Below, one piece after another: positions 25,729 through 33,998 of a stretch of DNA of 64,000 nucleotides; position 1 is the stretch's first letter; every line of letters begins with the position of its first letter. The notes below the pieces were generated by a model. That model ran no database searches, was not told the origin of the DNA, and saw only the letters and a program-made list of their open reading frames with translations. Both the position numbers and the translations under genes were made by a program. Source of the stretch: Chloroflexota bacterium (GTDB taxonomy: Bacteria > Chloroflexota > Anaerolineae > Aggregatilineales > Phototrophicaceae). Where the stretch lies: positions 1 through 64,000 of the forward strand of contig WTGN01000100.1 in the NCBI GenBank assembly GCA_011523545.1, in the 5' to 3' direction.

Positions 25729-27471
25729 CTAATCCAGTGCGCGGACATAACGGCGCAGCGCCACGCGTTCCGCCAGGCTGACGGCGACGAAAAAGATGAT
25801 GCCGACCGCGGCCGCCATCACGATCGACGCCCACAATTTAGGCGTTGAGACCATGCTGTAATCGGAGCTGAAATCGAGTATCGCCCGCCCCAGGCCGTCG
25901 CCGATGCCGGAGGGCAGCTCGCCGATGATCGCGCCGACCACACTCGCCGTCGCGGAGACCTTCAAGGCGGTGAAGATATAGGGCAAGGCGGCGGGCAGGC
26001 GCAGCTTCCACATGATTGTCCAGCGGCTCGACGCGTAGGAGCGCATCAATTCGACCTGTTCGGCCGCCGGCGAACGCAAGCCGCGCAAGGTATTGATGGT
26101 CACCGGGAAGAAGGTCAAATAGGCAGCGATGACAGCCACCGACAGCTGGCCCGCCCCCAGCCAGATCACCACCATCGGCGCGATCGCCAAAATCGGCACC
26201 GTTTGCGACGCCACGACATAAGGCAAGAGCCCGCGCTCCATCAAGCGCGAATGAGCGAAGACCGAGCCGAGCATAAAGCCCAAAATAGCGCCGAAGATGA
26301 AACCGAAGATCGCCTCGCTGAAGGTATAGATGCCGGCGTCGGCGAGGATGCGCAAGAGCAGCAATTCCCCGTTGCGGCGCGCCGGCTGCAGGAAGGCTTC
26401 CGCGATCATTTGCAAATGCGGCAGGTTTAAGTCATTCAGGATCTTCAGATCGAACAGCACCAGGCTACGCGGCCGGCTGAGGAATTTCTCATCGGCAAAA
26501 TCACCGGCGACCGCCGCAATCCTCGCGCCGTAGAGGGCGCGCACCGACGCATTTTGGGGCCGGTCTTCCGCCCGTACGGCGACGCTCAAGCGCCCGGGAA
26601 AAGCCGGCGTGATCGGCAAAATTGCGACGCCTTCGCTGCGGTCGAGGTTGGCCAGATAGCGCAATTCAGGGTATAGCAACGCAGCGCTGTCATCGTCCTT
26701 GGCCGGGTGTGGCGGCATCAAATCATCGAGGTCCTTGCGATCGGCGATGACGTAATCCACCTCGCCAGCGAGGAGCGCCGCCAGGGCCGCTTCCATTGTC
26801 GGTTCCGTCCGATAGGTCCAGCTCTGCTGCGGCAGCAGGATTTTGTAGGCGACCGAATTGGCGAAGGCTTTGCTCGCTTCCCAGCCGACCAGCAGAAATG
26901 ACAGCGCCAGAAAGAAACCGACCGCGCGGCTGACCCGGCCCGGCGCCGCCGCCAGCGCCAGCAGCAAGACCAAAATCGCGGCGACCATCAATGGCAGCGC
27001 GGCGCTCCCTTCGATGGTGGGGACGAAAAACAGCAGCGCGTCCAGCATCAATATGGCGATGAAGTAGAGCTTCTGCAGTCGATTTGGCCGCAGGACGATG
27101 GCCATGACGGCATAGACGATCAGCAGAATTATCGCGCCGTAATAGAGGACGCGGAAGTTGCGGATGCCGGTGAAGAGCAGCGCCGGGTCAAGCTCGTCGG
27201 CGCCCAGTTCATTCGCCCAGTTGTCAGCATATTGCGCCAGCGGCGACAGAACCTCATCCGGCTCATTGCCGCTCTGGTCCGCCATCCAGATGGCTAACCG
27301 GCCCAAAGTTGATTCGACCAGGGCTTCTTCATGCAGCTCCAGGCCGCCCGAGGCGCTCATTGAGTTGAGGACAAGCGCCAGCGCCAGCAGCGTCAATGCC
27401 AGCAGGATCGGTTTGCGCAAGCGCTGCAAGCGGGTGCTTGGGGCTGATGGTTCTGCGCTGAAATCAGTCAT
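25729..27471 (-). CDS. NitT/TauT-type ABC permease fused to an N-terminal membrane and extracytoplasmic domain
   Basis: From the ATG at 27471 the protein has 580 residues, over twice the length of a normal SsuC/TauC permease. The N-terminal ~200 residues hold about five membrane helices and an extracytoplasmic loop. Residues ~205-365 look soluble, with a segment (AALAALLAGEVDYVIADRKDL) reminiscent of the ligand-counting lobe of NMT1-type binding proteins. Residues ~375-580 are a complete permease domain, with SQTVPILAIAPMVVIWLGAG and the coupling loop EQVELMRSYASSRWTIMWKLRLPAALPY. It is the first gene of the importer set. The architecture suggests a tethered substrate-binding or sensor domain. 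Confidence 0.8.
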   Translation of the reverse strand: MTDFSAEPSAPSTRLQRLRKPILLALTLLALALVLNSMSASGGLELHEEALVESTLGRLAIWMADQSGNEPDEVLSPLAQYADNWANELGADELDPALLFTGIRNFRVLYYGAIILLIVYAVMAIVLRPNRLQKLYFIAILMLDALLFFVPTIEGSAALPLMVAAILVLLLALAAAPGRVSRAVGFFLALSFLLVGWEASKAFANSVAYKILLPQQSWTYRTEPTMEAALAALLAGEVDYVIADRKDLDDLMPPHPAKDDDSAALLYPELRYLANLDRSEGVAILPITPAFPGRLSVAVRAEDRPQNASVRALYGARIAAVAGDFADEKFLSRPRSLVLFDLKILNDLNLPHLQMIAEAFLQPARRNGELLLLRILADAGIYTFSEAIFGFIFGAILGFMLGSVFAHSRLMERGLLPYVVASQTVPILAIAPMVVIWLGAGQLSVAVIAAYLTFFPVTINTLRGLRSPAAEQVELMRSYASSRWTIMWKLRLPAALPYIFTALKVSATASVVGAIIGELPSGIGDGLGRAILDFSSDYSMVSTPKLWASIVMAAAVGIIFFVAVSLAERVALRRYVRALD

Positions 27472-27567
27472 GAAAATCTGAGTCGTTTTCAATGACAAAC
27501 AATAGTTGACATCGGAATTCAGCTACCGGCGGGCCACGAGTCGTTTTATCGTCTCATGCTTTCCGGC

Positions 27568-27592
27568 GGACGCGCCACCGTCTCGCCCCTAC
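27568..27592. repeat. TGTAGGGGCG-family repeat, degenerate copy
   Basis: The stretch CGGACGCGCCACCGTCTCGCCCCTACG carries the reverse-complement core CGCCCCTA of the dispersed family. It lies between the fused-permease and aminotransferase genes. Confidence 0.5.
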
Positions 27593-27610
27593 GAATGGCA
27601 TCCAAAGGGA

Positions 27611-28900
27611 TTATGACACTTCGGCCAGCGCGCTGGCGACGATATCCATTGCGATGTCCATGTCCTCGGCCGTCACATTCAAATGCGGGGCGATGCGCAC
27701 GGCATTGCCGTAGAGACCGCCCTTGCCCAACAGCAACCCTTTCTCTTTGCAGGCATCGACAAAAGCGGCGGTTCGGGCTGGGTCGGGCTCGATGCCCCCG
27801 GGCTGGACGATTTCAAGCGCCTGCATCAGCCCCATGCCGCGCGCCTCGCCGATGATGGGGAACTCGGCGGCGAACTCGGCCAGTTTGCTCGCCATGCGCT
27901 CGCCCTGAACGGCGCAATTTCGCGGCGTGTCATGCGCTTCCATATAATCAATAGTTGCCAGCGTGGTCGCCATTGTCACTGGATTGCCGCCGAAGGTGGA
28001 AAAGGTCAGCCCCGCCACCGCATCGGCGATTTCCGGCGTCGCGATGGTGCAGCCGATCGGACTGCCGTTGCCCATGCCCTTGGCGAAGGTCATGATATCG
28101 GGCTCGACGCCCCAGTGCTCGATGCCGAACCACTTCTCGCCGGTGCGCCCCCAGCCGGTCTGCACTTCGTCGGCAATGAAGACGCCGCCGGCCGCGCGCA
28201 CAATCGGCAGGATGCGGCGGAAATAATCTTCAGGCGGCACGATGAAACCGCCGGCCCCTTGAATGGGCTCAGCCATGAAAGCGGCAATGAGCCCGTCGGT
28301 GCTGGTTGCGATGGTCTCTTCCAAATCAGCCACACAGAGATCGACCACTTGCTCGGCGGTCAAACCAGCCGGCGCGCGAAAAGTGTAGGGATTGCGCACA
28401 TGCTTGACGTAGGGATCGACCACGCCGCCCAAACGCCAGGGTCGCTGCGCCGTCAAGCTCATCGCCAGCAGCGAGCGCCCGGAATAAGCATGGCGCAGGG
28501 TGATGACGACGGGGTTGCCGGTATACATACGCGCGGCCAGCACCGCGGTCTCGTTGGCTTCGGTGCCGCTGTTGGTGAAGTAACACTTGCCCAGCCGGCC
28601 GGGCGTGAGTTCAGCCACCTTCTCCGCCAGCCGCACCATGCTCTCGTTGACGTAGATGGTCGAGGTATGCTGCAGCTTCCGCAGTTGCGCCAGCGTGCGC
28701 TCGGTGATCTCGTCGTTGCAATGCCCGACGGATACGGTCAGGATGCCGCCGAAGAAATCGAGATAGCGCTTTCCGTCAATGTCCCAGATGTATTGATCTT
28801 TGGCGCGGTCGGCGATGAGCGGATTATCGCCATGATAGGGCGCGGCCGCCGGAAACATCACTTGACGGTAGCGATCCATGATTTCGGCAGAAGTTGTCAT
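27611..28900 (-). CDS. class III aminotransferase (beta-alanine / alanine-glyoxylate type)
   Basis: The 429-residue PLP enzyme has the class III features: SGTEANETAV near residue 111, FIADEVQTGWGRTG (Asp244 for the pyridine nitrogen) and the PLP lysine Lys274 in FAKGMGNGSPIG. It belongs near AGXT2-like and beta-alanine:pyruvate aminotransferases. Given the adjacent CoA-acylating semialdehyde dehydrogenase and the downstream ureidopropionase and dihydropyrimidinase, the likely role is converting beta-alanine to malonate semialdehyde. This role is inferred from context. It is divergent from the dehydrogenase across a promoter region carrying paired palindromes. Confidence 0.88.
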   Translation of the reverse strand: MTTSAEIMDRYRQVMFPAAAPYHGDNPLIADRAKDQYIWDIDGKRYLDFFGGILTVSVGHCNDEITERTLAQLRKLQHTSTIYVNESMVRLAEKVAELTPGRLGKCYFTNSGTEANETAVLAARMYTGNPVVITLRHAYSGRSLLAMSLTAQRPWRLGGVVDPYVKHVRNPYTFRAPAGLTAEQVVDLCVADLEETIATSTDGLIAAFMAEPIQGAGGFIVPPEDYFRRILPIVRAAGGVFIADEVQTGWGRTGEKWFGIEHWGVEPDIMTFAKGMGNGSPIGCTIATPEIADAVAGLTFSTFGGNPVTMATTLATIDYMEAHDTPRNCAVQGERMASKLAEFAAEFPIIGEARGMGLMQALEIVQPGGIEPDPARTAAFVDACKEKGLLLGKGGLYGNAVRIAPHLNVTAEDMDIAMDIVASALAEVS

Positions 28901-28950
28901 TCAAGGTCTCCTATGCGCCGCCGATTGATGAAAGCAATCGGCACAGCGAT

Positions 28951-28984
28951 GTTGTACAATGGCGCTCCATTCAAATTGTACAAT
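28951..28984. promoter_or_regulatory. paired palindromic sites TTGTACAA, candidate operator
   Basis: GTTGTACAAT (28951-28960) and ATTGTACAAT (28975-28984) are 24 bases centre to centre, about two turns of helix. They lie in the divergent region between the aminotransferase and semialdehyde dehydrogenase genes. The same core occurs at 8185. The pairing and position suggest a dimer-binding regulator controlling both genes. Confidence 0.5.
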
Positions 28985-29111
28985 AGCAGCATCGGGTATC
29001 CAAAATCTGCCGCTGCTTCGAGTATGATTGTAATATGCCCGTCAAGTCAATAGAGGGGTGGCTGACGGTCCGGATACTTGTGACGCGATGAGCCGCCCGA
29101 AGGAGCGAGAA

Positions 29112-30563
29112 ATGAGCAGGATGATCAAGAATTATGTAAATGGCGAATGGGTTGAATCCGGCGCGGAGCATTTCACGCCGGTGCATGATCCGGCCACCTG
29201 CGAGCACTTGGCGAATTGCCCCGATTCGACGCCCGAGGATGTGGCTGTTGCGGTCGCCGCCGCCAAGGCCGCCTTCGACGAGTGGCGCAGCACGCCGGTG
29301 CTTGTGCGAGCGCAGTATATGCACCATTTCAAGGTCATGGTGGAGGAGGAATTCGAAAAGGTCTCGCAGATTGTGGTGCGCGAGCATGGCAAGACGATGG
29401 ACGAAGCGCGTGGCGAGGTGCGGCGCGCCATCGAAAGCATCGACTTCGCCATGAGTGTGCCGGTGCTCATGCGTAGCGACGGGCTGGAAGATATCAGCTC
29501 GGGCATAGACGAGACGACCGTGCGGCAGCCGGCCGGCGTCTTCGCGGCGATTACGCCCTTCAATTTTCCTTTCATGGTGCCGCTCTGGTTCTTGCCGACC
29601 GCCATCACCTGCGGCAATACCTTCATCCTGAAACCATCGCCGCAGACGCCGCTGGCGACCGAATTCCTCTTCGAGATGCTTGATGAGCTGGACCTGCCGG
29701 AAGGCGTTGTCAACCTGGTCAATGGCGGCGTGCCCTCGGCGACGGCGCTGATGGAACATCCCGATGTCACTGGCGTCTCATTCGTCGGCTCAAGCCCGGT
29801 GGCGAAGATCATCTATGAGACCTGCACGCGCAACGGCAAGCGCGTTCAAGCGCAGGGCGGCGCCAAGAATTACATCGCCGTCATGCCCGATGCCGATATC
29901 GAAGCCAGCGTCAAGAATATCCTGGGCGCGGCTTATGGCTGCGCCGGGCAGCGCTGTTTGGCGGCGGCGGTCGCGGTTGGCGTCGGCGATGCCTACGACC
30001 AACTCAAGGACGAACTGGCGAAACAAGTCTCGGCTCTGAATGTCGGCTACGGATTGGACGAGACGGCACAGATGGGCACGGTCATCAGCGACGCGGCGGT
30101 GAACCGCATCGAATCCATGATCGGGCAGAGCGAGGGCGAAGGCGCCGATGTGGTGGTTGACGGGCGCGGCTTCAGCGTTGATGGCTACGAGAACGGTTCC
30201 TGGGTTGGCCCGACGTTGATCGCCGATGTCCAGCCGAATACGGTCATGGCGACCGAAGAAGTTTTTGGTCCGGTGCTGTCTTTGATGCACGCCGACGATT
30301 TCGAAGACGCGGTCGATATCATCAATCAGAGCCGCTATGGCAATGCCGCCAGCATCTTCACCAGCAACGGCAAATACGCCCGCGAATTCAAGTACAGCGT
30401 CAATGCCGGCAACATCGGCGTCAATATCGGTGTGGCGGCGCCATCGGCCTCCTTCCCCTTCGGCGGCCAGAAGGACTCCTTCTTCGGCGACTTGCACGGG
30501 CAAGGCATGGACTCAATTGAGTTCTACACCGAGCGCAAAATCGTGATTGAGCGCTGGGTCTAG
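29112..30563 (+). CDS. mmsA: CoA-acylating methylmalonate/malonate-semialdehyde dehydrogenase
   Basis: The ATG at 29112 follows GGAGCGAGAA, giving 483 residues, the normal length. Family features include AITPFNFPFMVPLWFLPTAITCGNTFILKPS (residues ~146-176) and the catalytic Cys282 in YGCAGQRCLA. The general-base glutamate region of ordinary aldehyde dehydrogenases is replaced by ggAKNYIAVMPDAD, as in MmsA/IolA. These enzymes oxidise and decarboxylate methylmalonate or malonate semialdehyde with NAD and CoA to propionyl- or acetyl-CoA. Next to an aminotransferase and pyrimidine-catabolic genes, malonate semialdehyde from beta-alanine is the probable substrate. myo-Inositol breakdown is an alternative role for this family. 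Confidence 0.9.
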   Translation: MSRMIKNYVNGEWVESGAEHFTPVHDPATCEHLANCPDSTPEDVAVAVAAAKAAFDEWRSTPVLVRAQYMHHFKVMVEEEFEKVSQIVVREHGKTMDEARGEVRRAIESIDFAMSVPVLMRSDGLEDISSGIDETTVRQPAGVFAAITPFNFPFMVPLWFLPTAITCGNTFILKPSPQTPLATEFLFEMLDELDLPEGVVNLVNGGVPSATALMEHPDVTGVSFVGSSPVAKIIYETCTRNGKRVQAQGGAKNYIAVMPDADIEASVKNILGAAYGCAGQRCLAAAVAVGVGDAYDQLKDELAKQVSALNVGYGLDETAQMGTVISDAAVNRIESMIGQSEGEGADVVVDGRGFSVDGYENGSWVGPTLIADVQPNTVMATEEVFGPVLSLMHADDFEDAVDIINQSRYGNAASIFTSNGKYAREFKYSVNAGNIGVNIGVAAPSASFPFGGQKDSFFGDLHGQGMDSIEFYTERKIVIERWV

Positions 30564-30567
30564 CGCG

Positions 30568-30918
30568 ATGGCATCCCTGAATACATTCGGCGCCATCTTC
30601 ACCTTCGCTATCGAATTGGAAGGACGGCTGAGCGCCTACTACGATGGCCTGGGCGAGGCGGCCAAAGCCAAAGCGGCGGAGAAACGGCGGAAGAAGCTGG
30701 AGCGCGTCCGGCGCGAGAATGTGGTTGAAATCACGCTGGAGCCGATCGCCGGCCTGGACGCGGCTGATTACGCGCTTGACCTCAGCGACGGCTCGGCGGC
30801 TGGCAAAGCGGCGGCGGCGCGCAATGCGGCGCGCTTCTATGTTGACGCGGCGCCGAAGATCAATGTGCGGGCGGCCCAGCGGGCGCTTGAACGCTGCGGC
30901 AAGGAGCATGCTGGCTAG
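30568..30918 (+). CDS. hypothetical helical protein, possibly ferritin-like
   Basis: The 116-residue product starts at the ATG four bases after the dehydrogenase stop codon, so the two are probably co-transcribed. The opening FGAIFTFAIELEGRLSAYYDGL resembles the first helix of rubrerythrin/ferritin-like proteins, with an acidic residue and Tyr pair in the helix. It is followed by a Lys/Arg/Ala-rich helix and an acidic stretch. The metal-ligand set of a real ferritin is not evident. I do not recognise a family, and the ferritin-like comparison is weak. Confidence 0.45.
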   Translation: MASLNTFGAIFTFAIELEGRLSAYYDGLGEAAKAKAAEKRRKKLERVRRENVVEITLEPIAGLDAADYALDLSDGSAAGKAAAARNAARFYVDAAPKINVRAAQRALERCGKEHAG

Positions 30919-30941
30919 CCCGTCGCCCGCGCATTGCAGGA

Positions 30942-30970
30942 TTGTAGGGGCGGCCTAGCAGGTCGCCCGC
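30942..30970. repeat. TGTAGGGGCG-family repeat
   Basis: TTGTAGGGGCGGCCTAGCAGGTCGCCCGC is a single copy of the dispersed hairpin repeat, ending just before the ATG of the DUF433 gene. It may contribute to that gene's leader. Confidence 0.6.
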
Positions 30971-30984
30971 TGACGGAGATCGTC

Positions 30985-31587
30985 ATGAAGACAATAGAAA
31001 GCATCAACTTGATTTGGCGCAGGCCCGGCTGCCGCGGCGGCCGAGCCACGTTGATTGGCAGGGGACTCCATGTCAAATTCATCGTAGCGGACTATCTCGA
31101 TGAAGATCACTACCCTAGCCCCGAAACTATCGCCCAACGATATGCCGCCACGCTGCCTCAGGTCTATGCGGCGCTCGCCTACTATTATGAGAATCAATCC
31201 GAAATCGATGACGAAATCGCAGCTGATCACCGTTTCAGCGAACTATTGTACTCGCAGGGACCTGACGCCGCCGTCGCGTCCTTGCCGCCGCCAGTCGAGT
31301 TGGACGAGCCGACTATTGAAAGCCTGCATCTAATCAGCCGCGACACCGACCGGCACTATGGCAGCCCCTGCGTCGACGGTACGTCCGTTCGCGTCGCCGA
31401 TGTAGTGGTGGCTTGGCGCTACATCGACAATCATCCGCAAAGCATCGCTGAAAGGTATGACCTGTCGCTTGGTCAGGTCTTCGGCGCATTGGCTTACTAT
31501 CACGAACGCCCAACTGAGGTAGACGCTCAAATTGAATACGAGCGCTATTTGAAAGAAAGGCGGGAGGCCGGGCTTGTCCCCGAATAA
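30985..31587 (+). CDS. antitoxin with two DUF433 domains
   Basis: The 200-residue protein contains the DUF433 pattern twice. The first is GRATLIGRGLHVKFIVADY then PSPETIAQRYAATLPQVYAALAYYYENQSEID (about 18-78). The second is SPCVDGTSVRVADVVVAW then PQSIAERYDLSLGQVFGALAYYHERPTEVD (about 126-182). DUF433 proteins are small helix-turn-helix antitoxins, usually one domain of 70-90 residues, so a tandem fusion is unusual. The gene overlaps the DUF5615 toxin-type gene by 14 bases, the standard order of the pair. It would neutralise the toxin and autoregulate the operon. Confidence 0.82.
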   Translation: MKTIESINLIWRRPGCRGGRATLIGRGLHVKFIVADYLDEDHYPSPETIAQRYAATLPQVYAALAYYYENQSEIDDEIAADHRFSELLYSQGPDAAVASLPPPVELDEPTIESLHLISRDTDRHYGSPCVDGTSVRVADVVVAWRYIDNHPQSIAERYDLSLGQVFGALAYYHERPTEVDAQIEYERYLKERREAGLVPE

Positions 31588-31912
31588 GCTCCGCTTCTAC
31601 TTGGACGAGAATATGGACCCGGAGATTGCAGAACAATTGCGGCGGCGTGGAATAGATGCATTGTCGGCGCGCGATGTCGGCCTGCTCAACGTATCCGACG
31701 GTGTACAACTGCGCTACGCCGCGGCTCACCGTCGTGCGCTATGCAGCAAGGACTCGGACTTCACCAATCCCGCCAATTGGGATGTCGAGCACGACGGCAT
31801 TGCCTACTTCCCAGATCCCAACGTATCGATTGGCTACGCCGTCAATGCGCTGCAGGAGCTACACCGCGCCGAAACGGCTGAGTCGATGGAGAACAGACTG
31901 GTTTATCTCTAG
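31574..31912 (+). CDS. DUF5615 PIN-like toxin
   Basis: This 112-residue protein starts at a TTG inside the end of the antitoxin gene. It begins with LRFYLDENMDPEIAEQLRRRGIDALSARDVG, the characteristic DUF5615/PIN-like opening with Asp and Glu metal ligands (LDEN). A second acidic site follows in LCSKDSDF. Members are putative RNases paired with DUF433 antitoxins. Full length suggests the toxin is intact. It lies between the hypothetical 30568 gene and the ureidopropionase gene. Confidence 0.82.
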   Translation: MSPNKLRFYLDENMDPEIAEQLRRRGIDALSARDVGLLNVSDGVQLRYAAAHRRALCSKDSDFTNPANWDVEHDGIAYFPDPNVSIGYAVNALQELHRAETAESMENRLVYL

Positions 31913-31938
31913 CAACCGTCATGAGAAAGGACATCCCC

Positions 31939-32802
31939 ATGAGCGACAGTCGAATCGTGTGCGCCGCGCTGCTGCAAGCGACCTGGACCGGCGACATGGA
32001 ATCCATGATCGAGAAACATATCAACTACACGCGCCAGGCGGCTGACCAGGGCGCGCAGATCATGTGCTATCAGGAGCTATTCTACGGTCCATACTTCTGC
32101 CAGGTGCAGGATCCGCAGTTCTTCGCCTTCACCGAAGAGATACCGGCCGGGCCGACCACGCAGCGTTTCTGCCTATTGGCGGCCGAGCTGAACATGGTCT
32201 TGATCGTGCCAATTTATGAGCGCGACGGCGTCGGCGTCTACTACAATACCGCCGCTGTCATCGACGCCGACGGCAGCTACCTGGGCAAGTACCGCAAGAC
32301 GCATATCCCGCATCTGCCCGGCTTCTGGGAGAAATTCTATTTTCGCCCGGGCAACCTCGGTTATCCCGTCTTCGAGACCGCCGTTGGCAAGGTCGGCGTC
32401 TACATCTGCCACGACCGGCACTTCCCGGAAGGGGCGCGCGCCCTGGGTTTGAACGGCGCGGAGATGGTCTTCATCCCGTCCGCGACATCGCGCGGCTTGA
32501 GCCAGCATCTCTGGCGCATCGAGCAGACATCGCACGCCATCTTCAATACCTACTATGTCGGCACGATCAATCGCGTCGGCATTGAAGAACACGGCGATGA
32601 CGACTTCTATGGCGAGAGCTATTTTTGCGATCCCAAAGGGCAATTCATCGGCGAGCTGGGCAGCGCCTACGACGAAGAATTAATCGTGCGCGACCTCGAC
32701 TTAAGCGTGATTCAAGAGGTGCGCGATACCTGGCATTTTTATTTCAACCGGCGTCCCGATCAATATGGCGAGCTGGTGCAGGATACGGTGTCGACAAGTT
32801 AA
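31939..32802 (+). CDS. beta-ureidopropionase / N-carbamoyl-beta-alanine amidohydrolase (nitrilase family)
   Basis: The ATG at 31939 has AAAGGA eight bases upstream, preferred over the ATG at 31921; the product has 287 residues. The nitrilase triad is visible: Glu46 (CYQELFYG), Lys120 (KYRKTHIP) and Cys158 (YICHDRHFPE). The segment HIPHLPGFWEKFYFRPGN is typical of beta-ureidopropionases and N-carbamoylputrescine amidases. It hydrolyses an N-carbamoyl amino acid to the amine, CO2 and ammonia. With dihydropyrimidinase at 35531, conversion of N-carbamoyl-beta-alanine to beta-alanine is the likely role. Confidence 0.9.
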   Translation: MSDSRIVCAALLQATWTGDMESMIEKHINYTRQAADQGAQIMCYQELFYGPYFCQVQDPQFFAFTEEIPAGPTTQRFCLLAAELNMVLIVPIYERDGVGVYYNTAAVIDADGSYLGKYRKTHIPHLPGFWEKFYFRPGNLGYPVFETAVGKVGVYICHDRHFPEGARALGLNGAEMVFIPSATSRGLSQHLWRIEQTSHAIFNTYYVGTINRVGIEEHGDDDFYGESYFCDPKGQFIGELGSAYDEELIVRDLDLSVIQEVRDTWHFYFNRRPDQYGELVQDTVSTS

Positions 32803-32821
32803 CCAAGTTTACCCTGTGAGT

Positions 32822-32971
32822 GGCTTAGCCGGCGGCTAAGCCCTACAGATTCCTTTAGGTAATTGTAGCGGCGACCCTTGCGTCGCCCGCGTACCCAGTA
32901 GACTGTAGGGGCGACCCGGTGAGTCGCCCGCACACCCGGTAGACTGTAGGGGCGACTCGGTGAGTCGCCCG
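32822..32971. repeat. cluster of four hairpin repeats, three of the TGTAGGGGCG family
   Basis: A perfect GGCTTAGCC/GGCTAAGCC hairpin (32822-32840) ends in CCCTACA. It is followed by three tandem copies, near 32862-32890, 32902-32930 and 32942-32971, each with TGTAG(G/C)GGCGAC and GTCGCCCG arms. The array fills the gap between the ureidopropionase and LLM oxidoreductase genes. Confidence 0.75.
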
Positions 32972-33002
32972 TCGACAGAGAAAATTCTTCAGGAGCTAAA
33001 CC

Positions 33003-33998
33003 ATGGATTTCGGCATCACATTCAAAGGCGATATTTCCCCAAAACGCACGGTAGCGCTTTGCCAACAGGCGGAGGTGGCCGGCTTCAAATATGGCTGGTT
33101 TTTCGATTCTCATGTGCTTTGGCGCGAATGTTATTTGACGATGGCGCTGTGCATGGCCCATACCGACGACATGATCTTCGGGCCGCTGGTGACCAACCCG
33201 GGCGTGCGCGAATGGTCGGTGGCGGGCAGCATGTATGCCACGCTAGCGGTGCAAAGCGGCAATCGCATTGAAGTTGGCATTGGCCGCGGCGACAGTTCAC
33301 GCCGCATGCTGGGCAAGAAGCCGATGACCGTCGCCAATATGGAGCGCTTCGCTGATGCCCTGCGCGGGTTCGCGCGCGGCGATGAAGTCGCCTATGACGA
33401 CACCTCGGCGCAGCTCCCCTGGGCGAACGGCTATGAGATGCCGATCTGGATCGCCGCTTATGGACCGAAAGCGCTGGCCGGCGCGGGCCGCAGTGGCGAC
33501 GGACTGGTGATTCAATTGGCGGATCCGGGTCTGGTCAAGTGGTTCAGCGAGCAGGCGATCGCCGGCGGCGAGGCGGCTGGTAAAGATATGACGGGTTACC
33601 AGATCATGTCCGCGGCGCCCGTTTGGGTCGGCGATATGGAAACCGCGCGCGAGCAAACGCGCTGGTTCCCGGCGATGGTGGGCAATCATGTCGCCGATAT
33701 CGTCGAGCGCTACGGCATGGACAGCCCCGATATCCCAGCCAGCCTGACAGCCTACATTGAGGGGCGCAAAGGCTACGATTACAAGGAACACGCCGACAAA
33801 GACGCCGATCATCTCGATTTCATCAGCGAGGACATCGTCGACGCCTTCGGCATCCTCGGCGGCGTCGATGAGCACATCGCCAAGCTGAAAGCGCTGGAAG
33901 CGGCGGGCGTCACGCAATTCAACATCTATCTGATGTGCGGCGAGGAAGAGCGCATCGTCGCCGAATACGGCGAGATGATCATCCCGGCATTTGGCTAG
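33003..33998 (+). CDS. LLM-class flavin/F420-dependent oxidoreductase
   Basis: The 331-residue protein begins MDFGITFKGDISPKRTVALCQQAEVAGFKYGWFFDSHV, the bacterial luciferase-like barrel start. It contains RIEVGIGRGDSSRRMLGKKPM, typical of the subfamily often found beside hydantoinase genes (TIGR03842-like, from memory). Such enzymes use reduced F420 or flavin in oxidoreductions of heterocycles or acetals. The start has GGAGCTAAACC upstream. Its 3' end was copied in the 768-bp duplication just downstream. The substrate is unknown, and a pyrimidine- or hydantoin-related reaction is suggested by neighbours. Confidence 0.87.
   Translation: MDFGITFKGDISPKRTVALCQQAEVAGFKYGWFFDSHVLWRECYLTMALCMAHTDDMIFGPLVTNPGVREWSVAGSMYATLAVQSGNRIEVGIGRGDSSRRMLGKKPMTVANMERFADALRGFARGDEVAYDDTSAQLPWANGYEMPIWIAAYGPKALAGAGRSGDGLVIQLADPGLVKWFSEQAIAGGEAAGKDMTGYQIMSAAPVWVGDMETAREQTRWFPAMVGNHVADIVERYGMDSPDIPASLTAYIEGRKGYDYKEHADKDADHLDFISEDIVDAFGILGGVDEHIAKLKALEAAGVTQFNIYLMCGEEERIVAEYGEMIIPAFG

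Noticed and set aside
27472..27610. TPP or other riboswitch upstream of the NMT1/TauT-type importer
   Set aside because: The leader lacks the conserved TPP riboswitch blocks (CTGAGA and the ACCTGATCTGG-type motif), and the neighbouring genes are catabolic, not thiamine-biosynthetic.
27683..29053. Long plus-strand ORF (456 codons) opposite the aminotransferase gene
   Set aside because: It is a shadow of high-GC coding sequence: the minus-strand frame has complete class III aminotransferase motifs, while this one is His/Gly/Arg-rich with no motif.
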